Part shown: positions 57,107 to 64,000 of the stretch, piece by piece
Position numbering within the stretch: the first letter of the stretch is position 1
How the letters are laid out: every line of letters begins with the position of its first letter
DNA from: Devosia sp.
GTDB lineage: Bacteria; Pseudomonadota; Alphaproteobacteria; Rhizobiales; Devosiaceae
DNA: 64,000 nucleotides
NCBI RefSeq assembly: GCF_024707125.1
Contig: NZ_JANQAH010000008.1
Coordinates: 117,978 to 181,977, forward strand
Direction of reading: 5' to 3'
Notes under the pieces: model-generated
What the model saw: the letters and a program-made list of their open reading frames with translations, nothing else
The model's database searches: none
Told to the model about the DNA's origin: nothing
Made by a program: the position numbers and the translations under genes

Positions 57107-57727
57107 ATGGCTGAGACCAAAGTGCTCAAGGCACAGGCGCGCAACGGAGTGGGCAAGGGGGCCGCTCGCGAAGCTCGTCGTCAGGGACTCGTTCCCGCAG
57201 TTATCTATGGTGACAAGAAGCCCCCCGTCACCGTTTCCGTGGCCTACAAGGACGCGCTGAAGTTCATCTACGCCGGTGGCTTCAAGTCCCACATCCTCGA
57301 CCTCGACGTCGATGGCACGATCCACAAGGTCATCCCGCGCGATTACCAGCTCGACGTCGTCATGGATCAGCCGATCCACATCGACTTCCTGCGCGTCGCC
57401 AAGGGCGCCAAGATCAACGTTCAGGTTCCGGTTCACTTCGAAAACGAAGAAGCCAGCCCCGGCCTGAAGCGTGGCGGCACGCTGAACATCGTGCACCACA
57501 CGCTCGATCTGACCGTTTCTGCGGACAGCATCCCGGAATTCGTGACCGTCGATCTGACCGGCCTCGATATCGGTGACACCGTCCACATCTCGAACATCAA
57601 GCTCCCCAAGGGCTCTGCTGACCACAGCCACGAAGCGGACGTGACCATCGCGACCATCGTTGCTCCGTCGGCTCTGAAGTCCAGCGGCGGCGATGCTGCC
57701 GAAGAAGGCGAAGCTTCGGCCGAGTAA
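57107..57727 (+). CDS. rplY: 50S ribosomal protein L25/general stress protein Ctc
   Basis: A 206-residue long-form L25 (TL5/Ctc type). The N-terminal domain binds 5S rRNA (LKAQARNGVGKGAAREARRQGLVPAVIYGDKKPP); a C-terminal beta domain (about 95-185, VPVHFENEEASPGLKRGGTLN) follows, with an acidic tail. I use ATG 57107, where homology begins; an in-frame ATG at 57074 would add eleven residues. It is followed by a terminator and then pth, the usual gene order. Confidence 0.95.
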   Translation: MAETKVLKAQARNGVGKGAAREARRQGLVPAVIYGDKKPPVTVSVAYKDALKFIYAGGFKSHILDLDVDGTIHKVIPRDYQLDVVMDQPIHIDFLRVAKGAKINVQVPVHFENEEASPGLKRGGTLNIVHHTLDLTVSADSIPEFVTVDLTGLDIGDTVHISNIKLPKGSADHSHEADVTIATIVAPSALKSSGGDAAEEGEASAE

Positions 57728-57750
57728 TCGGTTCAAGCTCAAAGCTTTTG

Positions 57751-57780
57751 GGGGCGGCCTTCGGGTCGCCCCTTTTATTT
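57751..57780 (+). terminator. intrinsic terminator of rplY
   Basis: GGGGCGGCC-TTCG-GGTCGCCCC (57751-57772) with a UUCG-type loop is followed by TTTTATTTT. A partial read-through into pth is possible. Confidence 0.9.
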
Positions 57781-57787
57781 TCAATCC

Positions 57788-57815
57788 TCGGTGTCATTCC
57801 CGCGAAAGCGGGAAC
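57788..57815. repeat. single REP-like palindrome
   Basis: GTCATTCCCGCGAAAGCGGG (57793-57812) lies between the rplY terminator and pth, without an inverse partner. Confidence 0.8.
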
Positions 57816-57900
57816 CTCTGTTTTGACGCACCGGGGCTTCTCACGACAGGCTGCTCCAGCTATTCCCTGTCTCAACGTCTTTTCTTGAATAGAGCGCGCC

Positions 57901-58599
57901 ATGAAACTGCTTGTCGGCCTGGGCAATCCGGGCGGCCAATATGAAGGCAATCGCCACAATATCGGCTTCATGGCCGTGGACGCGATCGCGCGCGCCAATG
58001 GCATTTCCGGCTGGAAGTCCAAAAATTCCGGCCTCCTCGCCGAAGGCACCATCGGCAGCGAGCGCGTGCTGCTCCTCAAGCCGCAGACGTTCATGAACAA
58101 GTCCGGCGATAGCGTGCAGAAAGTCGCCAGCTTCTACAAAATCCCGCCCGCCGACATCATCGTCTTCTACGACGAACTCGACCTCGCCCCCGGCAAGGTC
58201 CGCGTGAAGGTCGGCGGCGGCAATGGCGGCCACAATGGCCTCCGCTCCATCGACCCGCAGATCGGCCTCGACTACAAGCGCGTCCGCCTCGGCATCGGCC
58301 ATCCCGGCAAGGAATTTGTCACCCACCACGTCCTCGGCGACTTCGCCAAGGCCGACAAGACCTGGCTCGATCCCCTCCTCGACGACATCGGCCGCCACGC
58401 CGGCATGCTGCTGGCCGGCGACGACGCCGGCTTCATGAACAAGCTGGCCTTGGCCGCCAAGGGCAGCGAAGAGCCCAAGGCAGCCCCCAAAGCCCAAAGC
58501 CACATCCGCCAGGCGCGCACCAGCAAGCCCCAGGCCGAAGTGCCAAAATCCGGCCCCATGGCCGACATGCTCAACAAGCTATTTGGCAAGGGCGAGTAG
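57901..58599 (+). CDS. pth: peptidyl-tRNA hydrolase
   Basis: A 232-residue Pth that recycles peptidyl-tRNA. LLVGLGNPGGQYEGNRHNIGF contains the catalytic His19; the catalytic Asp is in FYDELDLAPGKVRVKVGGGNGGHNGLRSI. The C-terminal about 40 residues (KAAPKAQSHIRQARTSKPQ...) form a basic tail common in Hyphomicrobiales. The usual next gene, ychF, is absent; a GH4 gene converges instead. Confidence 0.95.
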   Translation: MKLLVGLGNPGGQYEGNRHNIGFMAVDAIARANGISGWKSKNSGLLAEGTIGSERVLLLKPQTFMNKSGDSVQKVASFYKIPPADIIVFYDELDLAPGKVRVKVGGGNGGHNGLRSIDPQIGLDYKRVRLGIGHPGKEFVTHHVLGDFAKADKTWLDPLLDDIGRHAGMLLAGDDAGFMNKLALAAKGSEEPKAAPKAQSHIRQARTSKPQAEVPKSGPMADMLNKLFGKGE

Positions 58600-58626
58600 C
58601 TGCCCAACGCCCTACCCCGCGCCCCC

Positions 58627-58713
58627 ACCCACGGTGTCATCCCCGCGAAAGCGGGGATCTCTGTTTCCGGCACCAGTAGGGATTCCCGCTTCCGCGGGAA
58701 TGACGCCGTGACA
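58627..58713. repeat. REP-like inverted pair
   Basis: GTCATCCCCGCGAAAGCGGG (58636-58655) and the inverse ATTCCCGCTTCCGCGGGAAT (58682-58701) lie after pth. The right half has one base change (TTCC for TTTC) in its loop. Confidence 0.8.
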
Positions 58714-58732
58714 GGTGGCGAGCTCCCAAAAC

Positions 58733-58765
58733 AATAAGGCCCCGGTGCTTTCACACCGAGGCCTT
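58733..58765 (-). terminator. intrinsic terminator of the GH4 gene
   Basis: AAGGCC-CCGGTG and CACCG-A-GGCCTT (58736-58765) form a stem with one bulge; on the minus strand TTGTTTTGG follows. It starts 18 bases past the stop at 58784. Confidence 0.8.
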
Positions 58766-58783
58766 GTTGGAAAAACCCTATCC

Positions 58784-60151
58784 TTACGCCACGCGCTGCT
58801 TGCGCGGCCCACGAGCCCATTCCGGCAACATCGTGCCATGGGCTTCCAGCAGATCATCCACCAGGTTCCAGATCTGATCCAAATCCAGCTCCGCCGCCGT
58901 ATGCGGGTCCATCATCGCGGCATGATAGATATGCTCGCGATTTTCCTCAATCAGCGCGCGAACGGTCAGTTCCTGCACGTTGATATTGGTGCGGATCAGC
59001 GCCGTCAGCTGCGGCGGCAGTTCGCCGATATAGGTCGGCTGCAGCCCATTGTCGTCCACGAGGCACGGCACTTCCACCGCCGCATTGTATGGCAGCGAGG
59101 TGATGACACCATTGTTGCGCAGGTTCCCGTAGATCACCGAAGGCTCGCCGGTCCAGACCGAGTTGACGATCGACGAAGCATATTCCTTGGACTGCTTGAC
59201 CTCGATCCGATCAGCTTTCTTGTAGTCCTCGGACGTCTGCTTCCACTTGGCGATCTGCTCGACGCAGCGCTTCGGATATTCATCCAGCGGAATGCCAAAC
59301 TTCTCGATGATGTCCTCACGCCCTTCCTTGATGAAATAGGGCGTGTACTCGGCAAAGTGCTCGGAGCTCTCGGTCACAAAGTACCCAAGCCGCGTCATCA
59401 TCTCATAGCGCACCTTGTTCGGGCAGCGCGGGTTCCAACCCGGCTTGGGCGCGCGGCCTTCGCGATAGGCGCGATGCAGTTCCGGATAGAGATCCTTGTA
59501 CGTCCCGTCGGCCTGGCGATGCTCGAACTTGAGATAGAAGGCCATGTGGTTGATGCCGGCCGAGCGGTAGCGGATTTCCTCGTAGGGAATGTCGAGGTCG
59601 TGCGCCAGCTCCATGGCCGTGCCCTGCACCGAGTGGCAGAGACCAACCTGCTTGATCGTCGGATACTTTTCCGAGATCGCCCAGGTGTTTATCGCCATAG
59701 GGTTGACGTATTGCAGCATGATCGCGTCGGGCGCGACCTGCAGCATGTCCTCGCAGATGCTCCAGAGATGCGGCACGGTCCGCAGCCCGCGCATGATGCC
59801 GCCGACGCCAAGCGTATCGGCAATCGTCTGGCGCAGATTGTACTTCTTCGGCACGTCGAAATCGACGACGGTGGACGGCTCGTAGCCGCCGATCTGGAAG
59901 CAGACGACGACGAAATTGGTGCCATCCAGCGCCTGGCGCTGGTTCGAGAAGGTCTCAACAGTCGCCGGCACGCCCAGCGTCGCCACCAGCTTCTTGGCAA
60001 TGATGGCGCTTTCTTCAAGCCGCGTCGGATTGATGTCCATCAGGCGGATCTGCGCACCAGCCAGCGCCGGGCGCTGTAGAATATCGCCAACGATATTCTT
60101 CATGAACACCGATGAGCCGGCGCCGATAAACGTAATTTTGGGGTTCGCCAT
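58784..60151 (-). CDS. melA: GH4 alpha-galactosidase (NAD/metal dependent)
   Basis: A 455-residue glycoside hydrolase family 4 enzyme. ITFIGAGSSVF is the NAD fold; LQYVNPMAINTWAI, GLCHSVQGT (metal Cys172) and GINHMAF (metal His202) match the MelA alpha-galactosidase branch, rather than alpha-glucosidases or phospho-glycosidases. GH4 enzymes use NAD and a divalent metal in a redox-assisted mechanism. ATG 60151 is chosen; the upstream frame lacks homology. It lies 20 bases after the ATPase stop, so it belongs to the Opp-type transporter operon, which probably imports alpha-galactosides. Confidence 0.9.
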   Translation of the reverse strand: MANPKITFIGAGSSVFMKNIVGDILQRPALAGAQIRLMDINPTRLEESAIIAKKLVATLGVPATVETFSNQRQALDGTNFVVVCFQIGGYEPSTVVDFDVPKKYNLRQTIADTLGVGGIMRGLRTVPHLWSICEDMLQVAPDAIMLQYVNPMAINTWAISEKYPTIKQVGLCHSVQGTAMELAHDLDIPYEEIRYRSAGINHMAFYLKFEHRQADGTYKDLYPELHRAYREGRAPKPGWNPRCPNKVRYEMMTRLGYFVTESSEHFAEYTPYFIKEGREDIIEKFGIPLDEYPKRCVEQIAKWKQTSEDYKKADRIEVKQSKEYASSIVNSVWTGEPSVIYGNLRNNGVITSLPYNAAVEVPCLVDDNGLQPTYIGELPPQLTALIRTNINVQELTVRALIEENREHIYHAAMMDPHTAAELDLDQIWNLVDDLLEAHGTMLPEWARGPRKQRVA

Positions 60152-60171
60152 TTTGAGAAAGACTCCAGTCG

Positions 60172-61836
60172 TCAGGCAGCGATTTCGAATGCGGCGCGGA
60201 CAAGCCGAGCCGTATATTCGGTTTGGGGATTGGTGAGAACTTCGCTTACAGGCCCCTGCTCCACGATTTTCCCGTGTTGCATCACCATCACCCGATGGCA
60301 AAGGGCCCGCACGACCTTGAGGTCATGCGAAATGAAGAGGTAGGAGAGGCCCTTTTCGTTCTGCAGCTTGCGCAGCAGGTCGATGATCTGGGCCTGCACC
60401 GAAAGATCGAGCGCCGAGGTAGGCTCGTCGAGCAGGATGAATTCAGGCTCGAGCGCAATCGCCCGGGCAATGGCAATGCGCTGGCGCTGCCCGCCCGAAA
60501 ACTCATGCGGGAAGCGGTTGAGGATGGTGTCCGGCATGCCCGCATCGCGCAGCGCCTGCCGCACCCGCTCCAGCCGCTCGTTGCGATTGGCGCCAAGCCC
60601 GTTGACGATCAGACCTTCCTCGATGATCTGGCCGATCGACATACGCGGATTAAGGCTCGCAAACGGATCCTGGAACACGATCTGCATCCGCGAGCGCAGT
60701 GGCCGCATCGCCTTGCGATCCTTGTCGTGGATCGGCTCGCCATCAAAGAAAATCTGCCCGCCCTGATTGCCGATAAGCCGGATCAGCGCCTGCCCGAACG
60801 TGGTCTTGCCCGACCCGCTCTCGCCCACGATCCCCAGTGTCTCATGCCGCATCAGCTTGATGTCGAGATTGTCCACGGCCTTCAGTTCAAAGAAGTCCGG
60901 ATTGAACATGCCACCGCGCTTGAGCGTATAGGTGACCTTCACCTCCTTGCCCTCAAGCACCGTCTCATGCACGCCCTCTTCGAGCGGCAACGCCGTGCCC
61001 TTGGGCTCGGATGCCAAGAGGTGCTTGGTATAGGCGTGCTGCGGATTGGCAAACAGCGCCTCGGTCTCGTTGTGCTCCTGCACAGCCCCGTTCTGCATCA
61101 CATAGACATAGTCGGAAAACTGCCGAACGACCGTCAGGTCATGGGTGATCAGGATCACCGCCATACCATACTTGTCCTTCAACTCCTTGATGAGGTTGAG
61201 GATCTGCGCCTGCACTGTCACGTCGAGCGCCGTCGTCGGCTCGTCGGCAATGAGAACGTCGGGCCGATTGGCCAGTGCCATGGCGATCATCACACGCTGC
61301 CGCTGCCCGCCGGAAAGCTGATGCGGATATTGCTTCAACCGCGCCGCCGGCTCGGGGATTTTCACTTCCTCGAGCAGCTTTTCCGCCCGCACCATGGCTT
61401 CCTTGGCCGAAACCCTGTTGTGCAGGTGAATGATCTCGCAGATCTGCTGGCCGATCGTATAGACCGGGTTCAGCGAGCTCATCGGCTCCTGAAAGATCAT
61501 GGCGATGTCATTGCCACGGAGCTTGCGCATATCGCGATCATTCATCGTCACGACATTCTTGCCCGAGAGCGTAATGCGCGTGTTCTTGCCGATGGTGGCG
61601 CGCTTCGTCAGCAGCTTCATCAGCGTGCGCGCCGTCACCGACTTGCCCGAGCCGCTCTCGCCCACAAGGGCAATGGTCTCGCCCTTATGCAGCTGAAACG
61701 ACACGTCCTTCACCGCCTGCACCACCCCGCCCTCGACCTTGAAGTCGACGGCGACATTGCGAGCATCGAGGATCAGTTCGCGTCCATGCGATCCCAGGTC
61801 ATGCCGTTCGGCAGGCGCAAAATTGCTTGTTGTCAT
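60172..61836 (-). CDS. Opp-type ABC transporter, fused double ATPase
   Basis: A 554-residue protein joining two ABC ATPases, equivalent to OppD-OppF. First domain (about 20-270): Walker A GESGSGKS, signature LSGGQRQR, Walker B VLIADEPTTALD. Second (about 310-550): GESGSGKT, FSGGQRQR, FILLDEPTSALD. Both have the Opp-type EPMSSLNPVY/DPFASLNPRM stretch. ATG 61836 has GAGGA 7 bases upstream. Transporters of this family carry peptides, but members beside glycosidases carry oligosaccharides. Confidence 0.93.
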   Translation of the reverse strand: MTTSNFAPAERHDLGSHGRELILDARNVAVDFKVEGGVVQAVKDVSFQLHKGETIALVGESGSGKSVTARTLMKLLTKRATIGKNTRITLSGKNVVTMNDRDMRKLRGNDIAMIFQEPMSSLNPVYTIGQQICEIIHLHNRVSAKEAMVRAEKLLEEVKIPEPAARLKQYPHQLSGGQRQRVMIAMALANRPDVLIADEPTTALDVTVQAQILNLIKELKDKYGMAVILITHDLTVVRQFSDYVYVMQNGAVQEHNETEALFANPQHAYTKHLLASEPKGTALPLEEGVHETVLEGKEVKVTYTLKRGGMFNPDFFELKAVDNLDIKLMRHETLGIVGESGSGKTTFGQALIRLIGNQGGQIFFDGEPIHDKDRKAMRPLRSRMQIVFQDPFASLNPRMSIGQIIEEGLIVNGLGANRNERLERVRQALRDAGMPDTILNRFPHEFSGGQRQRIAIARAIALEPEFILLDEPTSALDLSVQAQIIDLLRKLQNEKGLSYLFISHDLKVVRALCHRVMVMQHGKIVEQGPVSEVLTNPQTEYTARLVRAAFEIAA

Positions 61837-61846
61837 TTTCGCGTCC

Positions 61847-63034
61847 TCAATAGGGGTCGATGGCATCGCGCAGGCCGTCACCCAGCGCGTTGAAGGCAAA
61901 GACGGTGATGAGCACGAAGATCACCGGCGAGAGGATCCACGGATAGGACCCGATCACCGAGAACGTGCCCGTATCCTGCAGCATGAGCCCCCAAGAAATC
62001 AGCGGCGGCTTCACGGCAAAGCCGAGGAACCCGAGGAAGCTTTCGAGCAGCACCACGCTCGGAATGGCCAGCGTGATCGACACGATGATGTGGCTCAAAA
62101 CGTTGGGCAGGATATGCCGCGTAATGATGCGCCCATCCGACGAGCCCACCGCAATCGCCGCCCGCACATAGTCAATCCGCGCCAGCGACAGCGTCTTAGA
62201 CCGCACTTCGCGACTAAGCTGCGCCCATCCCAACACCGCCATGACGAAAATGACGAATGTCAGAAACACATTGGATGGCGCGGTCACAGGAATGAGCGAG
62301 GTCAGCGCCAGGTAGAGCGGCAATTGCGGGAAGGCCAGGACGAACTCGACAAACCGCTGCACCCAGGCATCAAGCCGCCCGCCAATATACCCCGAGCTGA
62401 TGCCAACCAGCGTGCCGACCACCGTCGTCAGCGCCACCACCACGAGAGCAATGGTCAGCGAAATCCGCGAGCCGACAATGCCACGCGAGAGAATATCCCG
62501 CCCGAACTTGTCCGTGCCCAGTAGCTGGATCGGTCGCCCATCGGTCGAGCCGAAGAAGTGGATATTGGACGGAATGAGCCACAGGATATTGTACGAATGC
62601 CCCTGAACGAAGAACCCTGTCGGCGTCGGATTATCCAGCACCGGTCCGGTCAGCGGCTGGAACGTCACCGGATCGAATTCCCCCGTATCTCCAATGGGAT
62701 AAACCCACGGGATAAGGCTGAAATTGCCGTCTGGATCGGTGAAGGAAATGACGTCCGGCGGCGCAAACGGCAGGTTGGTGGCCTTGGGGTCCATCGGCGC
62801 AAAAAAGTCGGCAAAGATGGACACAAAGATCAGCAGCGCAACCAGAACCAGTCCGATGACGCCCATGATCGAGCGCTTGAACCGGCGCCAGACCAGCGCG
62901 GCATAGGTTTCATTGCCCGAGCCATAACGCGAGACGACAGGTGCAACATCAGCCTCTTCAGCCGGGGTTGGCGCGGGGCCGCCCGCAACATCGGTCGGCA
63001 ACGGAATGGACGAGTGTGTATCGACCTTGGTCAT
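61847..63034 (-). CDS. Opp-type ABC permease, OppC-like
   Basis: A 395-residue permease. A polar N-terminus of about 45 residues precedes the first helix (MGVIGLVLVALLIFVSIFADF), then a large periplasmic insertion (about 75-185), and five more helices. LLGTDKFGRDILSRGIVGSRISL is the OppC signature and YVRAAIAVGSSDGRIITRHILPN the EAA loop. The first bases overlap the permease gene upstream (four bases), so translation is coupled. Confidence 0.92.
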   Translation of the reverse strand: MTKVDTHSSIPLPTDVAGGPAPTPAEEADVAPVVSRYGSGNETYAALVWRRFKRSIMGVIGLVLVALLIFVSIFADFFAPMDPKATNLPFAPPDVISFTDPDGNFSLIPWVYPIGDTGEFDPVTFQPLTGPVLDNPTPTGFFVQGHSYNILWLIPSNIHFFGSTDGRPIQLLGTDKFGRDILSRGIVGSRISLTIALVVVALTTVVGTLVGISSGYIGGRLDAWVQRFVEFVLAFPQLPLYLALTSLIPVTAPSNVFLTFVIFVMAVLGWAQLSREVRSKTLSLARIDYVRAAIAVGSSDGRIITRHILPNVLSHIIVSITLAIPSVVLLESFLGFLGFAVKPPLISWGLMLQDTGTFSVIGSYPWILSPVIFVLITVFAFNALGDGLRDAIDPY

Positions 63035-64000
63035 TCGGCCTTACCTCCCAGGCGAATGCGTGGATCGAGTGCGACCAGCAACAGGTCAGCGATGATATTG
63101 CCGATGATCAGCGTCGTCGCGAGCACCAGCATGAAGGTGGCGGTCACATAGACGTCGCCGACACCCATGGAGCCGACAATGGCCGGCCCGACCGTCGCGA
63201 GACCAAAGACGATCGCGACTTCGATTTCGCCCGTGAGCATGTAAGGGAGCACCACGCCCTGATAGGCAACCAGAGGATGCAGCGCATTGGGCACGGCATG
63301 CTTCATGATCACGGCGCTTTCCGGCAGCCCCTTGGCCCGCGCCGTCTCGACATATTGGCTGTTGAGCACGTCGAGCAGGTTAGCCCGCATCACACGCATA
63401 TTGTAGGCGAGCCCGCCAAACGTGGCGATGAACACCACCGGCCACACATGCTGCACGAGGTTGACGAACTTGTCCCAGCTCCATGGCGCACCGCCATATT
63501 TGGCCGAGAAGAACATGCCCACCTCGCTGACATTGAGTCGGAAGACCAGCAGGTAGAGAATGATGATCGCCAGCAGGAACCGCGGCACTGTCATGCCGAG
63601 GAAGGAGACGATGCCAAGCAGCGTATCGGCCCAGGAATACTGGCGGGTCGCCGCGACGATGCCGAGGCCAATGCCCAGCACCGAAGCCAGGACGTGGCAC
63701 ACCAGCGCCAGCGCGATAGTCGCCGGCAGGCGCTCCATCACCACTTGCCCCACGGGCTTGTTGTAGAAGAACGAGTGGCCGAAATCGAACCGGGTCACGA
63801 TGCCGGTGATCCAACGGAAATACTGCATGATCATGGGATCGTTGAGGCCATTGGCCTCACGATAGATCTCAGCCTGCGCCTCGGCTTGTGCCGCGGGCAC
63901 GCCGCCCTGGTTCATCAACATGGAACGGATCGTGTCACCATAGTCGCCCGGAGGCGCCTGGATGATGGCAAAGGTCACGACGCTGAGCAGAAAGAGCAGC
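63031..64000 (-). CDS. Opp-type ABC permease, OppB-like (cut by the window end)
   Basis: A partial permease of at least 323 codons. The frame is open to the window edge as LLFLLSVVTFAIIQAPPGDY, the end of the first transmembrane helix of OppB proteins, so perhaps 15-20 N-terminal residues are missing. The EAA loop is YVETARAKGLPESAVIMKHAVPNALHPLV. It pairs with the OppC-like permease. A GTG at 63978 is internal to the first helix and is not the true start. The substrate-binding protein gene probably lies beyond the window. Confidence 0.92.
   Translation of the reverse strand, partial: LLFLLSVVTFAIIQAPPGDYGDTIRSMLMNQGGVPAAQAEAQAEIYREANGLNDPMIMQYFRWITGIVTRFDFGHSFFYNKPVGQVVMERLPATIALALVCHVLASVLGIGLGIVAATRQYSWADTLLGIVSFLGMTVPRFLLAIIILYLLVFRLNVSEVGMFFSAKYGGAPWSWDKFVNLVQHVWPVVFIATFGGLAYNMRVMRANLLDVLNSQYVETARAKGLPESAVIMKHAVPNALHPLVAYQGVVLPYMLTGEIEVAIVFGLATVGPAIVGSMGVGDVYVTATFMLVLATTLIIGNIIADLLLVALDPRIRLGGKAE

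Noticed and set aside
63031..63978. A GTG at 63978 as the start of the OppB-like permease
   Set aside because: It falls within the first membrane helix, and the frame continues upstream with hydrophobic residues to the window edge.

Overview
The window is GC-rich, densely coding chromosomal DNA with no rRNA, tRNA, CRISPR array, phage gene or transposase that I can recognise. Family content (DUF1236, HAF-repeat autotransporter, Omp25/31-type porin, DUF2147, UvrB with a long N-terminal extension, MoaD/MoaE next to PgsA and UvrC, UbiK/Lgt/MidA/PgeF/Prs/RplY/Pth) and an alphaproteobacterial-type LexA box (GTTC-N7-GTTC) before uvrB point to Alphaproteobacteria, order Hyphomicrobiales, possibly a Devosia-like genus. 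The genus is an inference.

Layout. 1-9.8 kb is mostly minus-strand: thioesterase-tdk, a drug/metabolite transporter, a class V aminotransferase, a Spy-like periplasmic protein, a HAF-repeat autotransporter coupled to a small secreted protein, an AraC regulator and a PRC-barrel protein. 10-12 kb is a PadR-membrane protein-hydrolase operon behind a promoter with a perfect inverted repeat. 12-16 kb holds an HD-GYP protein and uvrB. 16.1-18.7 kb is an AT-richer two-gene accessory island (nuclease-like and HEPN-like proteins, convergent). 18.7-29.8 kb mixes small envelope proteins (SH3, DUF1236), a second class V aminotransferase, hemH, a DUF1007/NicO nickel-cobalt exporter with a LysR gene, MarR and EamA genes. 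29.9-39.4 kb carries a FolM-like SDR-uvrC operon and pgsA-moaD-moaE, separated by about 5.4 kb holding a DGPF protein, a PNPOx-like protein, a three-gene ABC-2 exporter and a DAHP synthase behind a Phe/Trp/Tyr leader-peptide attenuator. 39.6-44.5 kb has a branched-chain aminotransferase divergent from MarR, a decayed TPR-like gene, proC-ybjN and ubiK-phosphoesterase. 44.5-50.6 kb has incomplete ABC uptake modules, a porin, a DHFR-like protein and an MFS transporter. 50.9-58.6 kb is lgt-midA-pgeF, prs, an ECF42-type sigma factor with two DGPF proteins, rplY and pth. 58.8 kb to the end is a GH4 alpha-galactosidase followed by an Opp-type ABC transporter that runs out of the window.

The most notable non-coding signals are: (1) the leader peptide plus terminator/antiterminator before the DAHP synthase gene; (2) a family of four intergenic elements of about 140-220 bp whose arms differ in sequence between copies but stay self-complementary around a shared core; (3) several structured leaders (before tdk, before the oxidase-like gene at 5.1 kb, before the DUF1236 gene). 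Common REP-like palindromes are scattered between genes, densest at 37.8-38.9 and 56.9-58.7 kb.
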